Source: Acanthosoma haemorrhoidale | Taxonomy: Eukaryota > Arthropoda > Insecta > Hemiptera > Acanthosomatidae | Assembly: GCA_930367205.1 (NCBI GenBank) | Contig: OV884011.1 | Location: 137,057,437 to 137,121,436, forward strand | Length of the DNA: 64,000 nucleotides | Direction of reading: 5' to 3' | Shown here: piece by piece, positions 22,790 through 33,195 of the stretch | Position numbering within the stretch: position 1 is the stretch's first letter | How the letters are laid out: each line of letters begins with the position of its first letter | The notes under the pieces: generated by a model | Told to the model about the DNA's origin: nothing | What the model saw: the letters and a program-made list of their open reading frames with translations, nothing else | Database searches by the model: none | Position numbers and translations under genes: made by a program

Positions 22790-23159
22790 GTTTTTTTTTT
22801 ATTCCTTTATTGTGCTAAAATTACAATTTGCCTTATTAGGCAATAAGTAATTAAGATAAATGCTCTCATTCAATCATATTTACAATTCAACATCCACTTG
22901 CTCTTTCATACAATATTTACAGACAGCCCAGAGGCCTCCCAAATCCACATGTTTGTCACCTCCCTCGCATACGAAAGAGGAAGCGGAGTCTTGGGAAGTC
23001 CCCCACGCTCCTCCGTCAGCCACATCACCGGATACGAGCCAGAGGTGGCTGACCAAGAGCGCGAGAGCCAGAAACGCTCAGGACATGATTGGAGAAACTG
23101 GCCATTGCCAGGACTCCCACTGTCACGTATTTATAGCAGGTCACGAGCCCACTGCCGTT

Positions 23160-24908
23160 TCAGTCTCCGAGGAGGATTATAGGGATGAGTGGTGAAGTGC
23201 AAACAGAAAGACTTCTGTGGAATTTCATAAACTTGGACTCATCCCATCCACCTTCAATGCGAAGGCCTTGTTGAGCAGTGGAAAGTCGTTGATGGAAACC
23301 AAACTGGTGTGTAGAAAAAAGGTTTTTGGATTCAACAATTGGAAGTAGACGTTTTAATAAGAGTTTCTCAAATATTTTTGAAAGGATAGGGAGTAGTAGG
23401 ATAATTGGACGGTAAAATGAGGCGTCATTGGATGGTTTACGGTTTGGCGAATAGGACAATAATGGAATGTTTCCAGAGAAGAGGAAAGTGCGTCGTTCGG
23501 ATAATGCAATTATATATGTAGGTTAGGCAGATTATGGATTTAGGATGAAGTTGTTTGAGAATTTGAGGAATAAGGAGATCATATTCAGGGGATTTTTGGT
23601 AAGGTAAGTTTTTCAGAAGGTATTTGACCTCATCGGGTTTAACGGCTTTTGGTGGAAGAGAGAGAGAGGAATAGGTGAAGTGAGGAAATCTTTCACAGTT
23701 GTGCTGTGAGTATGGTTTTGGTGAGAAAGGTGAGGTGAGAAAGTGTAGGTAAAATGCAGAGCAAATTCCTCCGACCTATCCCCATCCGAAGCCGCCCAGG
23801 ACCCATCATCACGACGGAGTGGGTGTGAAACAAGGTGATACTTTAGGATTTTTTTAGTTACATTTCACAAGGAGTTATCCCTGGTAGACAGAGAGGAGAG
23901 GTGGGAATTGAAAGAATCGGAACGGTAGGATGCCAATCGGAAGTACTAATTGTACGAGCGCCGATCAGCAGGATGCCGGGATCTTTGCCACACTGTTCTG
24001 GAGCGGCGTTTGGATTGGATCAAATCTTTGAGATGCTGAGGTAAACGATTATGATTGTGGATTTTTGGGTGACGATGCCTCCCAAGCCGACATCTGGACC
24101 AGATTATTGAAAGAATGCACTGCATCGTCTAGGTCTTGGGATGTTTCCAGAAACACTTTGAGGTCTACGGACTCTGTAAGAAGCTGGCGGAAGTGGTCCC
24201 AGTCAACTGGGCCCCTACTAAATGAAGAAGGAGGCAGTTTGTGAATTGGTCTTAGGGAAATGGTTAATAATAAAGGACTATGATCAGAGGAGAGGTCATC
24301 GAGGCGCGTGAGTGAATAGTTTAATGTTTCTGAACTATTGTAGAAAAAGAAGTCAAGGAGATCAGGATTTCGGTTGGGATAAAATGGCCAATAGGTGGCT
24401 GTGTCAGGAGCGATAGTGGATCAATGTTTCTGTGTGAGTGCTGACAGCAAAGCACGTCCTTGTGTATTTGTGGATCTTGACCTCTAATGTTGGTGCTTCG
24501 CATATAAGCCCCACTCACAAGGAAACGATGTCCAATGGAGTCTAGAAAGGAGATGAATTGGGAATGGGAAATGGATTTATTGGGAGGGTAGTACACTGAT
24601 GCTAGAGTAAGGGGAAAAGTTAAGGTGGTGATTGACACTGCAGTGGATTGAAGGAAATCATGTGCTACCAAAGGAACTCTGTAATGGGAAATAGAGTTAT
24701 GGACAATGACAGCGGTACCTGCATGTGCTCTTTCATCGCGGTGATCAGTTCGATAAGTCTGGTACTTTCGAACGGTAAATGGTCGTTTACTCGTAAGTCT
24801 TGTTTCAGTAATAAGAGCTACGTCGATGTTTTTGTCGTGGTGTGTTGTCAGTTCGTTAGTGTGGGTACGAACACCATTCGCATTCGCATTCGCAGTCGCG
24901 AACGCCAT
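23160..24908 (-). pseudogene. LINE-A copy 2 ORF2, endonuclease with truncated reverse transcriptase
   Basis: The endonuclease frame at 24321..24908 shows VALITETRL, ERAHAGTAVIVHNS and SVYYPPN blocks. The later frame 23160..23459 starts the reverse transcriptase (FYRPI...LSKIFEKLL, then HQFGF), but after the STAQQGL block it jumps straight to the C-terminal KFMKFHRSLS block. The catalytic ADD core and thumb are therefore gone. A frameshift at about 24420 and further breaks around 23640-24320 add to this. It is non-functional. Confidence 0.85.
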
Positions 24909-24917
24909 TGCAATAGG

Positions 24918-26041
24918 CTAGTGAGATTGAAGGTGGAGGAATATGTGAGATGTGTGGTTGAGGATGGGATTGGGTTTGCTGGTTCCGGAATGAGCGGAAT
25001 GCTGGGGACGAGAAACTTGCGGACTAGTCAAATTTCTGGCGGGGGTGCTTCTTGAGCTACCTGTGACTGGCTTCTCTTCTTCTTGCTGACGACTTTGCTC
25101 GCTTCTGGACTTCAGAATTCTATAAGCCTTGCAGCCCTTGTATTTGGCCGGATGGCCTTGATCGCAGAGCACGCATACAGCAGGCGATTTCAGGTTATTT
25201 TTTCACAATTCGCTTTTGTGCTGCCCAGTGTACTTTACACACCTGAGAGGGTGGTGGCAGTACAATTTTGTGCACCCATGTGCCTTGGCAATTATGGCAT
25301 TGTACAATGTCTCGTTTGGGGTTAGGTTTTTCGACCAGTATTCTTGTGTAATACAGGTGTATTAAGTCGTATATTTTCTCCACGCCAGATGTCCGCTCGA
25401 GATCTACAAAGAATAATGGTAACGCCGTTTTAATGGATTCATCTTGTTGCCTGTCTTCACGTAAAACGTTGGTTATTTGGCAAACTTTGAATCTGAGAAA
25501 TGATAGTTCGTCTTCAATTTCATCAGCTGGTGTGGTCGAGTGCAGATTTCTGATCACTACTCGTAACGATCTTTCCTGCTTTAACTGGTATGTATAGAAG
25601 TCGGCTTTAGTTTCTTGCAAATACATGATAATGGCCCGATAAGTATTGGGAGTGTCCGGGGAAATTTTCGTATCCCGAGAGTGATTGAGGCACGTATATT
25701 TTCCGGTACCTACAATTTTACTCATTTGTGAGCATAACAATTTGAAATTGTTAATATTTCTTAGGAATATAGCAGGTGGCTTGGGCTGTGTAGGTGTTTT
25801 AATAACTTTCATGACGTCAGGTTGGCTATTTCTTAATGCTTCGAAGCTGTTAGGCGTGAAGAACGGAGATTCGTCTACTGTTTCTTCTTTTGAAGTGCTG
25901 GCTAGTGTTGGTAGGTCTTCTAACGAGCTCGCGGCAGATGAATTTATTGGAACGTTCCTATTCGATCTTCTTGGCTATCGCTTAACAGGCGATGGGGTCG
26001 GAGTTGGCCCTAAAGACCTTGTTCTTTTTTTTTTCAGACAT
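24918..26041 (-). pseudogene. LINE-A copy 2 ORF1, nucleic-acid-binding protein, broken
   Basis: The best preserved ORF1 in the window: 25195..25812 (205 codons) carries NLHSTTPADEI, PLFFVDLERTSGVEKI and the start of the zinc-knuckle region (VQCHNCQGTWVH). The frame 24918..25172 continues with CDQGHPAKYKGC. The start at about 26041 (MSEK followed by lysine and arginine residues) is separated from the main frame by an indel in an A-run and a stop in the basic N-terminus. It is homologous to 17396-18500. Confidence 0.85.
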
Positions 26042-26120
26042 GAGCTGTTGATAAAATCTCATTGCATAATAATTTTAGATATTTATTATTTTATAATTCA
26101 ATTTTTATTTCAATAAAAAA

Positions 26121-26207
26121 TACGTGCTTACGGTGAGATTCAAACTCACAGTAATTACTGGAGTCGTTGACGGTGACAGTCGGCTAATACCACCTAACTA
26201 TCAATGA
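26121..26207 (-). repeat. tRNA-like sequence (A-box and B-box), probable SINE head or tRNA pseudogene
   Basis: The minus strand contains TAGTTAGGTGG (A-box-like) and GTGAGTTTGAATCTCAC, a perfect five-pair T-arm with a seven-base loop. The ends that should form the acceptor stem do not pair, so it is not a working tRNA. Confidence 0.5.
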
Positions 26208-26261
26208 TGTCTACTGCGTGTTCTTATCTAGAATCCAGTCAGAGACTGGCTGACTTCTCTA

Positions 26262-26322
26262 GAATATAAAATGTTAATTGGAACAGTAACTGTACCAACT
26301 TGCCATTAATTATGCAGAATTT
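26262..26322. repeat. 61-bp inverted repeat, left arm
   Basis: Matches the reverse complement of 27052-27112 at 60 of 61 positions; homology stops abruptly on both sides. Confidence 0.9.
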
Positions 26323-27051
26323 CTAGACTTATCTAGAATATGGCCGACTTATCTGTGTGTTATATTCTAAACCACACACTGAGGGAGTATATTAAGTAAT
26401 TACTCACTTATTGAGGGCTCCCTCGTGACCAGCTTACATACGTTGCCTCTGAGACACTTTTTAAAGCGTTAAGAAACTCTATGAACTGTAGTAATTGGCG
26501 TAAATATGAATAACTTTAATAGATTGGTGTTATCAATAATGGCGCATGCGCAGAAACTGTTACATAAAATTAAATAACTAATTTGTAATATTGACAACAA
26601 AAAATCAATAGCGGCTTGAACGTCAAGTCATAACCGTTTTATATGTCCATGTTTCAAAACATTAAGTATTCAAAAGTTTAAAATACATACGCCGCGGTAA
26701 TTTTTAGGGTACGTTAATTATTATACGTTATAATTATTTTACCTGATCTCTTAAATGTGTCCTTTAGCAACGATAAATTATCATAGCTTCTGTGAGGAGT
26801 AACTTGAGAAATCACAAGAATTAAGGGGTACTCAGTTGAATTATGCATCATTGAGGAATAAACAAATACGTTTACTTTCTAAGTGACAAGTTTCAAATCA
26901 GTATTAAAATTAACTGCAGATGCATTAGAGCCAGTACTACCTGGAAAAGCCATCCAAAGGAACTAAACCCATTAATTTATTAATTATTTAGCCCTCTTCA
27001 TGAAGTTTGTAACTTGCTTAAAGCTTCCTTATAGTCACTACAGGTCATTTT
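26323..27051. other. DNA between the arms of the inverted repeat
   Basis: 729 bp, AT-rich, with no open frame and no other repeat recognised. Short CTTATCTAGAAT motifs recur near the left arm. Confidence 0.4.
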
Positions 27052-27112
27052 AAATTCTGCATAATTACTGGCAAGTTGGTACAGTTACTGTTCCAATTAA
27101 CATTTTATATTC
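27052..27112. repeat. 61-bp inverted repeat, right arm
   Basis: Partner of 26262-26322, with one mismatch. Confidence 0.9.
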
Positions 27113-28544
27113 AAAAATGACCTCTTCATTAGCTCGGATATGAAACTTGACAAATGTTTACGACTATGCAAGCTAACTGCAGCCATATATAATGTATATT
27201 TGAATGCTCTAAATACGTAGGTTTTTTTTTAAATTGTTTTTTAGTTTTAGGAGATGTCAAGCAATACCCCCACATAGATAATTCTTTCATCATTTACAAT
27301 AGCCTTGTTTTTTATTATTATTTTATAGCACGCGGAAAGAGATTTGTTAAGGTGCTTTTTGGGGAGGTTTTACCATTATATAACAATATCTTGTTATTCC
27401 CAGTGAGCATGATAGCGAAAAGAGTGCTCCAAGCATATTGGAGAAATACCGATGCCTCGGCGGCAGACTATAGTCCTTGTCAGTTAAGCAATATATGTAT
27501 TCTGATTGCAAAGGTGCCTGACCGGAGGATGCGGGCTAAAACAAATGTTATATAAAAGCTCTGATTATTTGCGTAAATTCTTTACCTTTTGGTTCATTAG
27601 ATTTTCTATCGATCTTACCGATAAAGAATTAAACATAGCACGGGCCTATTCTGTAATATCTATTTTTTATCCAAAATTTTTTTGCTTCATCACAATTCCC
27701 AACATTTTTCAACTAAGTAACCAAATAGTAAAAAAAAAATTTCTGTTATTTGAAATTAAAATAATTTTTGTTCGTTTGATAAAGATTTCATTACGTCATG
27801 GGCCAATTCCTATAAATCGTAGAATATGGTAGAAGGGAACAGAAGGGATGCAAGAAATAAGAACTTATATAGGTAGGAATGCAGTCACTAAGGAAGTTAT
27901 TAAAATACGACCTTTGTATGCTGCGTCACAAGATAAAGAAGAGAATATTTTAAAACTTCAAGAGGTTCCTTGAAGGCGTTGCTATTTTATAATGTTTTTT
28001 TTATCTATGTTGCTTTCCGCATAGAAAAATGGATTACTTTTAAAGTCTACTTACAGGAAGTTATTTTTGATAGAAATAGCTTTAATTTGTAAAAAGAATT
28101 TGGTTTCAATGGTGAGTCTATTTTTCTTATTCAACAACGGAATTTTTAGTTTCATAGTAGCAAGGCAGACACCGTTATCATTAACAACATTCTGAACACT
28201 TGAATTTTGAAGGCAGTATCGGCAGCCGAAAGAGCTTATGGAAAATAAATAGAAAACTTAGAAAACAAAATCAAAAGTACGTTATTAAATTCATAGTTCG
28301 TCCTCAATTTTTCGGTTTCTAGGCGACCAAGGAGCGTTAGCCAGTATTAATAGTTTTTTTTAAGTTGAAAGGACGATGTTCTATTATCAAAGTTTAACAA
28401 CAACAAAATACGTATTTTGTGTAAAAAAATACCGGGCAGGTTCTTTGATTTTTGGGATCTATATCAGTAGGAAACCTTCAGGTTATCAACACCATTGTTC
28501 ATTATGTGGGAGATGCGTTATCTGAGATGGCCACATTGGGATCC
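27113..28544. other. AT-rich, no gene identified
   Basis: Two short overlapping plus-strand frames at 27352..27555 and 27506..27832 have no recognisable motif. Nothing else is supported. Confidence 0.35.
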
Positions 28545-28752
28545 ATAATGGAAGCACATTATTTAGATAACTGTTTAATGAATTATTGAGAGAAAGGAAA
28601 CGGGCTCCCTCAATACTTCGAACTGTACTTTTACAAGTCGCCACCTCAGAATGAGCTAGATGAGACCCTTCCGTAAGATAGTTTCAGGGTGTTCCGCTAG
28701 ATGACGCGCTGGGCCTAGACCTTGCCTTGGTTGGTTATATCTTTCACTCATA
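28545..28752 (-). repeat. gypsy-2 3' LTR (diverged)
   Basis: Shares with 35025-35246 TAGATAACTGTTTAATGAATTA, GGGCTCCCTC, GATGAGACCCTT and GATAGTTTCAGGGTG, at perhaps 70-75% identity by eye. The reverse-complement start TATGAGTG corresponds to TGTGAGTG in the other copy. Confidence 0.65.
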
Positions 28753-28789
28753 CTTCCTTCCTTACTTGCATTGACTTTATCAATACTTT

Positions 28790-29640
28790 TTTTGGATAAT
28801 CTGCATTACGGACAATTTTTTGACCAGTTAGTGCTCTTACATCTTTTAATTCCCAGTGGCATGTTCTCCACCTATAATTAATACACGAGGTCGAAAAACT
28901 ATTCGAAAACTTTAGGTGATAACTGTGTTACACGATGGGTGCTATTGTTTAAAGTTAGTTGAATGTCTGCGACTGTATCTTGTTATGCACGCTTGTCATT
29001 CATCTCAGCTACTGTCAACATATTTTTTCACGTTCCCATCAGTCTTTCTACTTGACCACACACTCTATTAGAACCTGTGGCTATAAAGTCAAGTTCTATT
29101 TGAGGATTAGAACAAAATCCTAGAAAACAGCAAGCATCGTCCTTGATCAACCTCAAGTCGCCTCATGTGGCCAAATTAATAAATAGAAGAGTGTAAAGCT
29201 TTAATCGCATTATCAGCTTCCAGTTGATGAGTGAGTAAAAGAAGACAACACATCGTAAAGGAGTGGATAAAGACAAAACTATAATCACGTTAGTCACTTT
29301 CGCATTTTATTTTCCTGCAATATCTAAATGAACTGTGTCAAGGCTCAGGAACAGTTGGTATCGGATTTAATAATGTGCCGTCTTACATGCCATACAGCTT
29401 TCAACAAATTTGCTTACAACTTTAAACATATTTTAAAATTAATAGTGATCCTATAATGCTTTTAATGTTTTCTTCCATAATAAATGAAAAACTGAATTGT
29501 GGATGTTAGTGACAATCGTGACCTTCGAAGAGAGTTTGGTACAATAGGGACGTGGTCTCTCTAACTCCATTTGATAGGGACTTAGCTATTCCAAGAGTTG
29601 GTATTCCCTGAACCAAAGATGTTTAAAATTTTCTCAGGAT
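28790..29640 (-). pseudogene. gypsy-2 integrase, heavily decayed
   Basis: Minus-strand translation in shifting frames shows landmarks of a Ty3/gypsy integrase in the right order: a KKTLKAL block and an HHCC-type SCMACK motif near 29390-29500, DTVHLDI holding the first catalytic aspartate, a VDQGRC block for the second, and IATGSN...GQVERLM holding the catalytic glutamate region near 29020-29090, followed by LNNSTHRVTQ. At least eight stops or frameshifts interrupt it. The family assignment rests on the order and spacing of these blocks. Confidence 0.7.
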
Positions 29641-29879
29641 AGTCACTGATTGGTGTCGTCTGCCAGAGGGAAGTTCTGTGTTCTGTTTGTTCTCAGTAGT
29701 TCCCAGATGTCAGGGTTGATATTACTCGAGTTGCTACTGGAACTCTAGTTACTGAAAGTACTTAGTATTCCATTGGATGGCAAGACACTAGAATTCTTTA
29801 GGAAATTAACATTAATACATTCCAGTTGAGAACATGGCTATTCACCAATAGCGCTATCATTATTATTAATTGTTATTAA
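29641..29879 (-). other. gypsy-2 pol linker, unassigned
   Basis: It lies between protease and integrase remnants. A reverse transcriptase and RNase H of about 1.5 kb should be here, but only about 240 bp remain and I see none of their motifs. Confidence 0.4.
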
Positions 29880-30172
29880 CATGTAAATTATTAACTAATT
29901 GACCATTATAACTTTCAATGCTCGAATCGGTTTTTGTTGAGTTTGAGGAAATGAATTTTTAGTTATTCCACAGCCAGTATTATATAATTTATGAACATAC
30001 GATTTCCCGTGCTCTGTAAAATGCAATAATTTTCAGTAATGACCATCTGAAATTTTTATGGAATTATTTCCAAGCCAATTAAAATTTGAAAAATTAACTC
30101 TTCATCCGAAACCAAATGAAACATAATTTTCAGCTTCATTAATCATGACCATCCAGTTAATATTTACCATGT
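29880..30172 (-). pseudogene. gypsy-2 aspartic protease, C-terminal part
   Basis: The minus strand reads VSDEELIFQILIGLEI and following residues, resembling the end of a retroviral-type protease where a ...LIG.. block follows the second strand pair. Its N-terminal part lies at 33884-34060 on the other side of the nested block. Frameshifts are present. Confidence 0.5.
30160..30172. repeat. Likely 13-bp target duplication, left edge of nested block
   Basis: TTAATATTTACCA, repeated exactly at 33884-33896. The repeat encodes the same protease residues on both sides of the block, as a target duplication would. Confidence 0.65.
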
Positions 30173-30502
30173 TGTGTAATGATTATAAATGATTATTATT
30201 ATGATTAAAGTCACCCTCTTCTCGATCAAATCATATCCATCACTGTTTTCATATGTTTAATAAAGATTATGACGTCAGTGAGAGTGGGGGTGGAAGTAGT
30301 GGGGAGACAGCCGTTAGTGGGGACATACCCCCCCCCACCCTACTCGCTGGCCTCCTATACAAGCTTGGGCCCCCAGAAAATTAGCAAACAAACATGGCTC
30401 GGAGACTCCTGTTGAGAACGCCGTTTACGGTAGTTCACCCCCAGACTTTTACTTTTCGACATAGAGGTAACCCACAAGCTACCTCGACGATGACTTACTA
30501 CT

Positions 30503-31002
30503 GACAAAACAACCCCACCGTATCACAAGTTGCACCGCCCTTGACTTCATCACATCTGACCACAGACCAGTACTGTATGCAGTGGATGGTAAAGTGGCGA
30601 CCCCTCGCCCCACGAGATACGACTACCGTCGTGCCGACTGGGATCTGTACCGGTCGCAGATTTATTATAACCTGCATACGGTGCCAGTTCTCCGCACGAA
30701 AGAGGAAGTAGATCTTCAACTATCTTTCATAACTGATGTGATAGACGCAGCAAACACTGCGATCCCGAAGTACACTCCCATGCCACCGTCTCTGCGACCA
30801 CCTCCAGACCACATTCTTAAAATTATTGCCTTGCGCCATACTTGGAAGAAAAATGGTACAGAACGAGAGATCAGCAAGCCAAGGTCGTTGTGAATTCTCT
30901 CACAACGCAAATCCGGGGCTTGATGAAACTCCGTAGGGGAAAACAGCCCAGTGGCATGAGAAACTTCGTAGCACTCACGGAGATCACAGAAAGTTTTGGA
31001 AG
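30503..31002 (+). pseudogene. LINE-B ORF2: endonuclease end and linker, two frameshifts
   Basis: The frame from 30503 to 30893 shows the endonuclease C-terminal block ALDFITSDHRPVLYAV, with SDH the conserved catalytic triplet, followed by the linker common to Jockey ORF2. Two breaks separate it from the reverse transcriptase frame: loss of a base in the A-run near 30849-30853 and a slip in the GGGGAAAA run near 30938-30945. Otherwise the reading continues smoothly to ...HRKFWKLLKTTKGKT at 31003. Both breaks are in homopolymers, so sequencing error is possible. Confidence 0.75.
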
Positions 31003-32574
31003 TTGTTGAAGACTACAAAAGGCAAGACAGCCACTGTCCGTCTTCACGAAGGCGACAATGTTCTGACTGCTGAGCAACAGGCAACAAAACTGGCCGACCA
31101 TTACGCTAGGGATATTACGGCTAGGACGGGATACTACCACATGCCTCCTCCGGTAGATGCTGAACAGAACCACATGTTTGTATCACCGAAGCAGCTCAAA
31201 GCGATTCTTCGCCGGTGTCAGGGAAACCAAGCACCAGGGCACGACGGGATACAAACAGTGCTGCTCAAACAAATGCCGAGGAGAGGGATAGTACAACTAG
31301 CAAACTTATACAACTCTTGTATAAGATTGCGGTACTTTCCTGACACATGGAAACAAGCCATCTTGTTTCCATTACTGAAGCCAGCCAAGAGTGGAGATCA
31401 CCCAGCCCACTACCGCCCGATCAGTCTGCTACCACAAATGGGGAAAATCTTTGAGAAAATCCTTTTGAATTATCTCACAGATTACTGCTCGGAAAATGAC
31501 ATCATTCCGCCAGAGCAGTCTGGATTCCAATCCAGTATGAGCGCAGAGCACCCCCTTCTGAAGGTGCAGTCAGAAGTTAGCCATAACATGAATAGAAACA
31601 TAGCCATGGCTATGATTTCCATTGATTGCACCCAAGCATTCGACTCGGTGTCACACGGGACACTGTGTCAAATGCTCTGCGACCGGGAATGCCCGGAACA
31701 ACTGTATTCAATCCTGGCTAGCTTCCTGAAAAACAGATCACTGCGGGTGAGAGTGGGTGATAGCTTCTCCGAAGCTGTGCCACTGACCTGTGGATTACCC
31801 CAAGGAGCCAACTTATCCCCTGTACTATTCAACGTATACACGTCTGAGATTGTCGGAGCCCGGTACAAAAATACCACAGTTACTGCTTTTGCAGATGACA
31901 TAGCGGTGTACAGCAGCAGCATGAGTGCCAAGGTAGCTCTAAGGCAGGCTGAAGCAGCCTGTAACCAGATCAGTGAGAGATTGGGGAGACTCAATATCTC
32001 TGTAAACGCGGGTAAGACTGACTGTGTAATTTTCTCTTTTCAAAAGGGAAAAAGCCCGCTCCCTACTAGTTACATAGTAGGAACAGAGAAAAATTCACCA
32101 GCCAACAACCTAGTATATCTGGGAATTAAAATGGACAGACACCTCCATTTTAGTAACCACTTTGCGAAGAAGTTGAAGCATACACGCATGAAGTCTTACC
32201 GGCTTACGCACTTATTAACTTCCCCCAATCTATCACTGCGTCTCAAACTATTGATATACAAGAGCATACTAAGGCCTACTCTGCTGTATGGTGCACCGCT
32301 ATTTCGTTATCTGACGTATACGACAGCTAAGAAACTCCAACAATTCCAAAACGGTATACTGATGAAAGTAGTCAGAGGTACTTCATTCGAGCAGCGAAGA
32401 AACAGTGAGCTGCATGAGATATTTGAGCTGCCTACGGTGGATGAATTCATCCAGCGTAGACATATCAAATTTTTCGACTCATTACAGTATCTAACAAACC
32501 CGGTGTTTAACACTATAACCCCCGCTCCGTTCCCCCAACGATGGCAGGACGCTGTCGCGGCTGGAACACTCTAG
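31003..32574 (+). CDS. LINE-B reverse transcriptase (ORF2 C-terminal part)
   Basis: An open frame of 523 residues with a complete reverse transcriptase of Jockey type: NQAPGHDGI near residue 74; YRPISLLPQMGKIFEKIL near 137; the first aspartate in SIDCTQAFDSVSHG near 206; GLPQGANLSPVLFN near 264; the catalytic TAFADDIAVY near 297; and the C-terminal thumb and cysteine-less tail. The frame has no ATG here because it is the downstream part of ORF2; the stated start is only where this frame becomes continuous after two upstream frameshifts. It copies element RNA at a nicked target site. It is much better preserved than the LINE-A copies. Confidence 0.9.
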   Translation: MLKTTKGKTATVRLHEGDNVLTAEQQATKLADHYARDITARTGYYHMPPPVDAEQNHMFVSPKQLKAILRRCQGNQAPGHDGIQTVLLKQMPRRGIVQLANLYNSCIRLRYFPDTWKQAILFPLLKPAKSGDHPAHYRPISLLPQMGKIFEKILLNYLTDYCSENDIIPPEQSGFQSSMSAEHPLLKVQSEVSHNMNRNIAMAMISIDCTQAFDSVSHGTLCQMLCDRECPEQLYSILASFLKNRSLRVRVGDSFSEAVPLTCGLPQGANLSPVLFNVYTSEIVGARYKNTTVTAFADDIAVYSSSMSAKVALRQAEAACNQISERLGRLNISVNAGKTDCVIFSFQKGKSPLPTSYIVGTEKNSPANNLVYLGIKMDRHLHFSNHFAKKLKHTRMKSYRLTHLLTSPNLSLRLKLLIYKSILRPTLLYGAPLFRYLTYTTAKKLQQFQNGILMKVVRGTSFEQRRNSELHEIFELPTVDEFIQRRHIKFFDSLQYLTNPVFNTITPAPFPQRWQDAVAAGTL

Positions 32575-32754
32575 TCCTAGGTTCTAGGTAGAGATTTAGT
32601 TTGTTTTGTTTAGTTTTGTTTTGTTTAGTTTGTTTTGTTTTGTTCCTAGTGTTTAGTGTTGGTGTCGGTGACAAATAGAAGGTGAGCCTCATCACCTAGT
32701 GTTGTATAAGAACAATGAACTATTAACGACAATAAAAATTTATTATATTTAGGC
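32575..32754 (+). other. LINE-B 3' untranslated region
   Basis: A GTTTTGTTTAGTTT-rich stretch at about 32597-32645 is followed by the hairpin and an A/T-rich end. Homologous to 4450-4572. Confidence 0.7.
32680..32697 (+). other. LINE-B 3' hairpin
   Basis: AGGTGA pairs perfectly with TCACCT across a six-base loop; the decayed copy at 4529-4546 retains it. Confidence 0.65.
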
Positions 32755-32975
32755 ACTCCGCCAAATGCATGTAAATGCAGTAAGAGGAGAAATATGTAAT
32801 CCAAATATTTTGTTAATTTTCTTTTTTGTACATTGTATTGTTTTGTTGAAAAAAAAAAAAAAATATATTAGCATCTGCGAATGCAGCACGAGGAGACAGC
32901 TGTAATTCCAAATTTATTTGTTTATTTTTGTCATTGTATATATATTATCAATAAAGAGGTTTTGAAAGAAAAAAA
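32755..32975 (+). repeat. Two tandem LINE-like 3' tails with poly(A)
   Basis: Two related units of about 110 bp, 32755-32867 and 32868-32975. Each has AATGCAG followed by (A/C)(A/C)GAGGAGA and CCAAAT, then a T-rich stretch with a TTGTACATTGTAT or TTGTCATTGTATA block and an A-run. They look like 3' ends of a third LINE family or a family with a repeated tail. Confidence 0.6.
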
Positions 32976-32989
32976 AAATAAGCATCACC

Positions 32990-33195
32990 ATCGGTAGACT
33001 CTCACTGCCTTCCTGAATCCACCTGCCTCCTTTAGTCAATCCACACCCTATATCCTTCTCATGCATCCTTCAAATGGGACTACCCTTAGTGAAAGGCACC
33101 CATCAGCTCAAAATAATTTTCCTTTTATTTTTCCCCACATCCTATTTTTATAAGTTTAAGAGCTAAGAAAAAAAAAAAAAAAAAAAAAAAAAAAA
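32990..33195 (+). mobile_element. Poly(A) retroposon R, copy 3
   Basis: Begins CGGTAGACTCTCAC and ends in GAGCTAAG followed by an A-run at 33168-33195. Closely related to the copy at 46958-47149 (shared CACACCCTATATCCTTCTCATGCATCC-type block) and more distantly to copies 1 and 2. Confidence 0.75.

Larger units (their letters stand above)
22793..26045 (-). mobile_element. LINE-A copy 2, internally deleted
   Basis: Read on the minus strand: ORF1 from about 26041, ORF2 endonuclease from about 24908, a shortened reverse transcriptase, and a 3' end at about 22793 with CACAATAAAGGAAT and a poly(A) tract. Compared with copy 1 about 0.9 kb of the reverse transcriptase is missing at about 23245-23262. 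The 3' untranslated region contains an extra segment of about 160 bp (about 22925-23085) that copy 1 lacks. Confidence 0.85.
30173..32754 (+). mobile_element. LINE-B (Jockey-like), 5'-truncated copy
   Basis: Contains the end of the endonuclease, a long open reverse transcriptase and a 3' end with a hairpin and CAATAAAAATTTATT. The left limit is taken from the putative target duplication; recognisable coding sequence starts only at about 30500. ORF1 and most of the endonuclease are missing. Confidence 0.8.

Noticed and set aside
26121..26207. Functional tRNA gene
   Set aside because: The T-arm is good but the acceptor ends do not pair and no sensible anticodon arm could be drawn. The same holds for the other tRNA-like sites.
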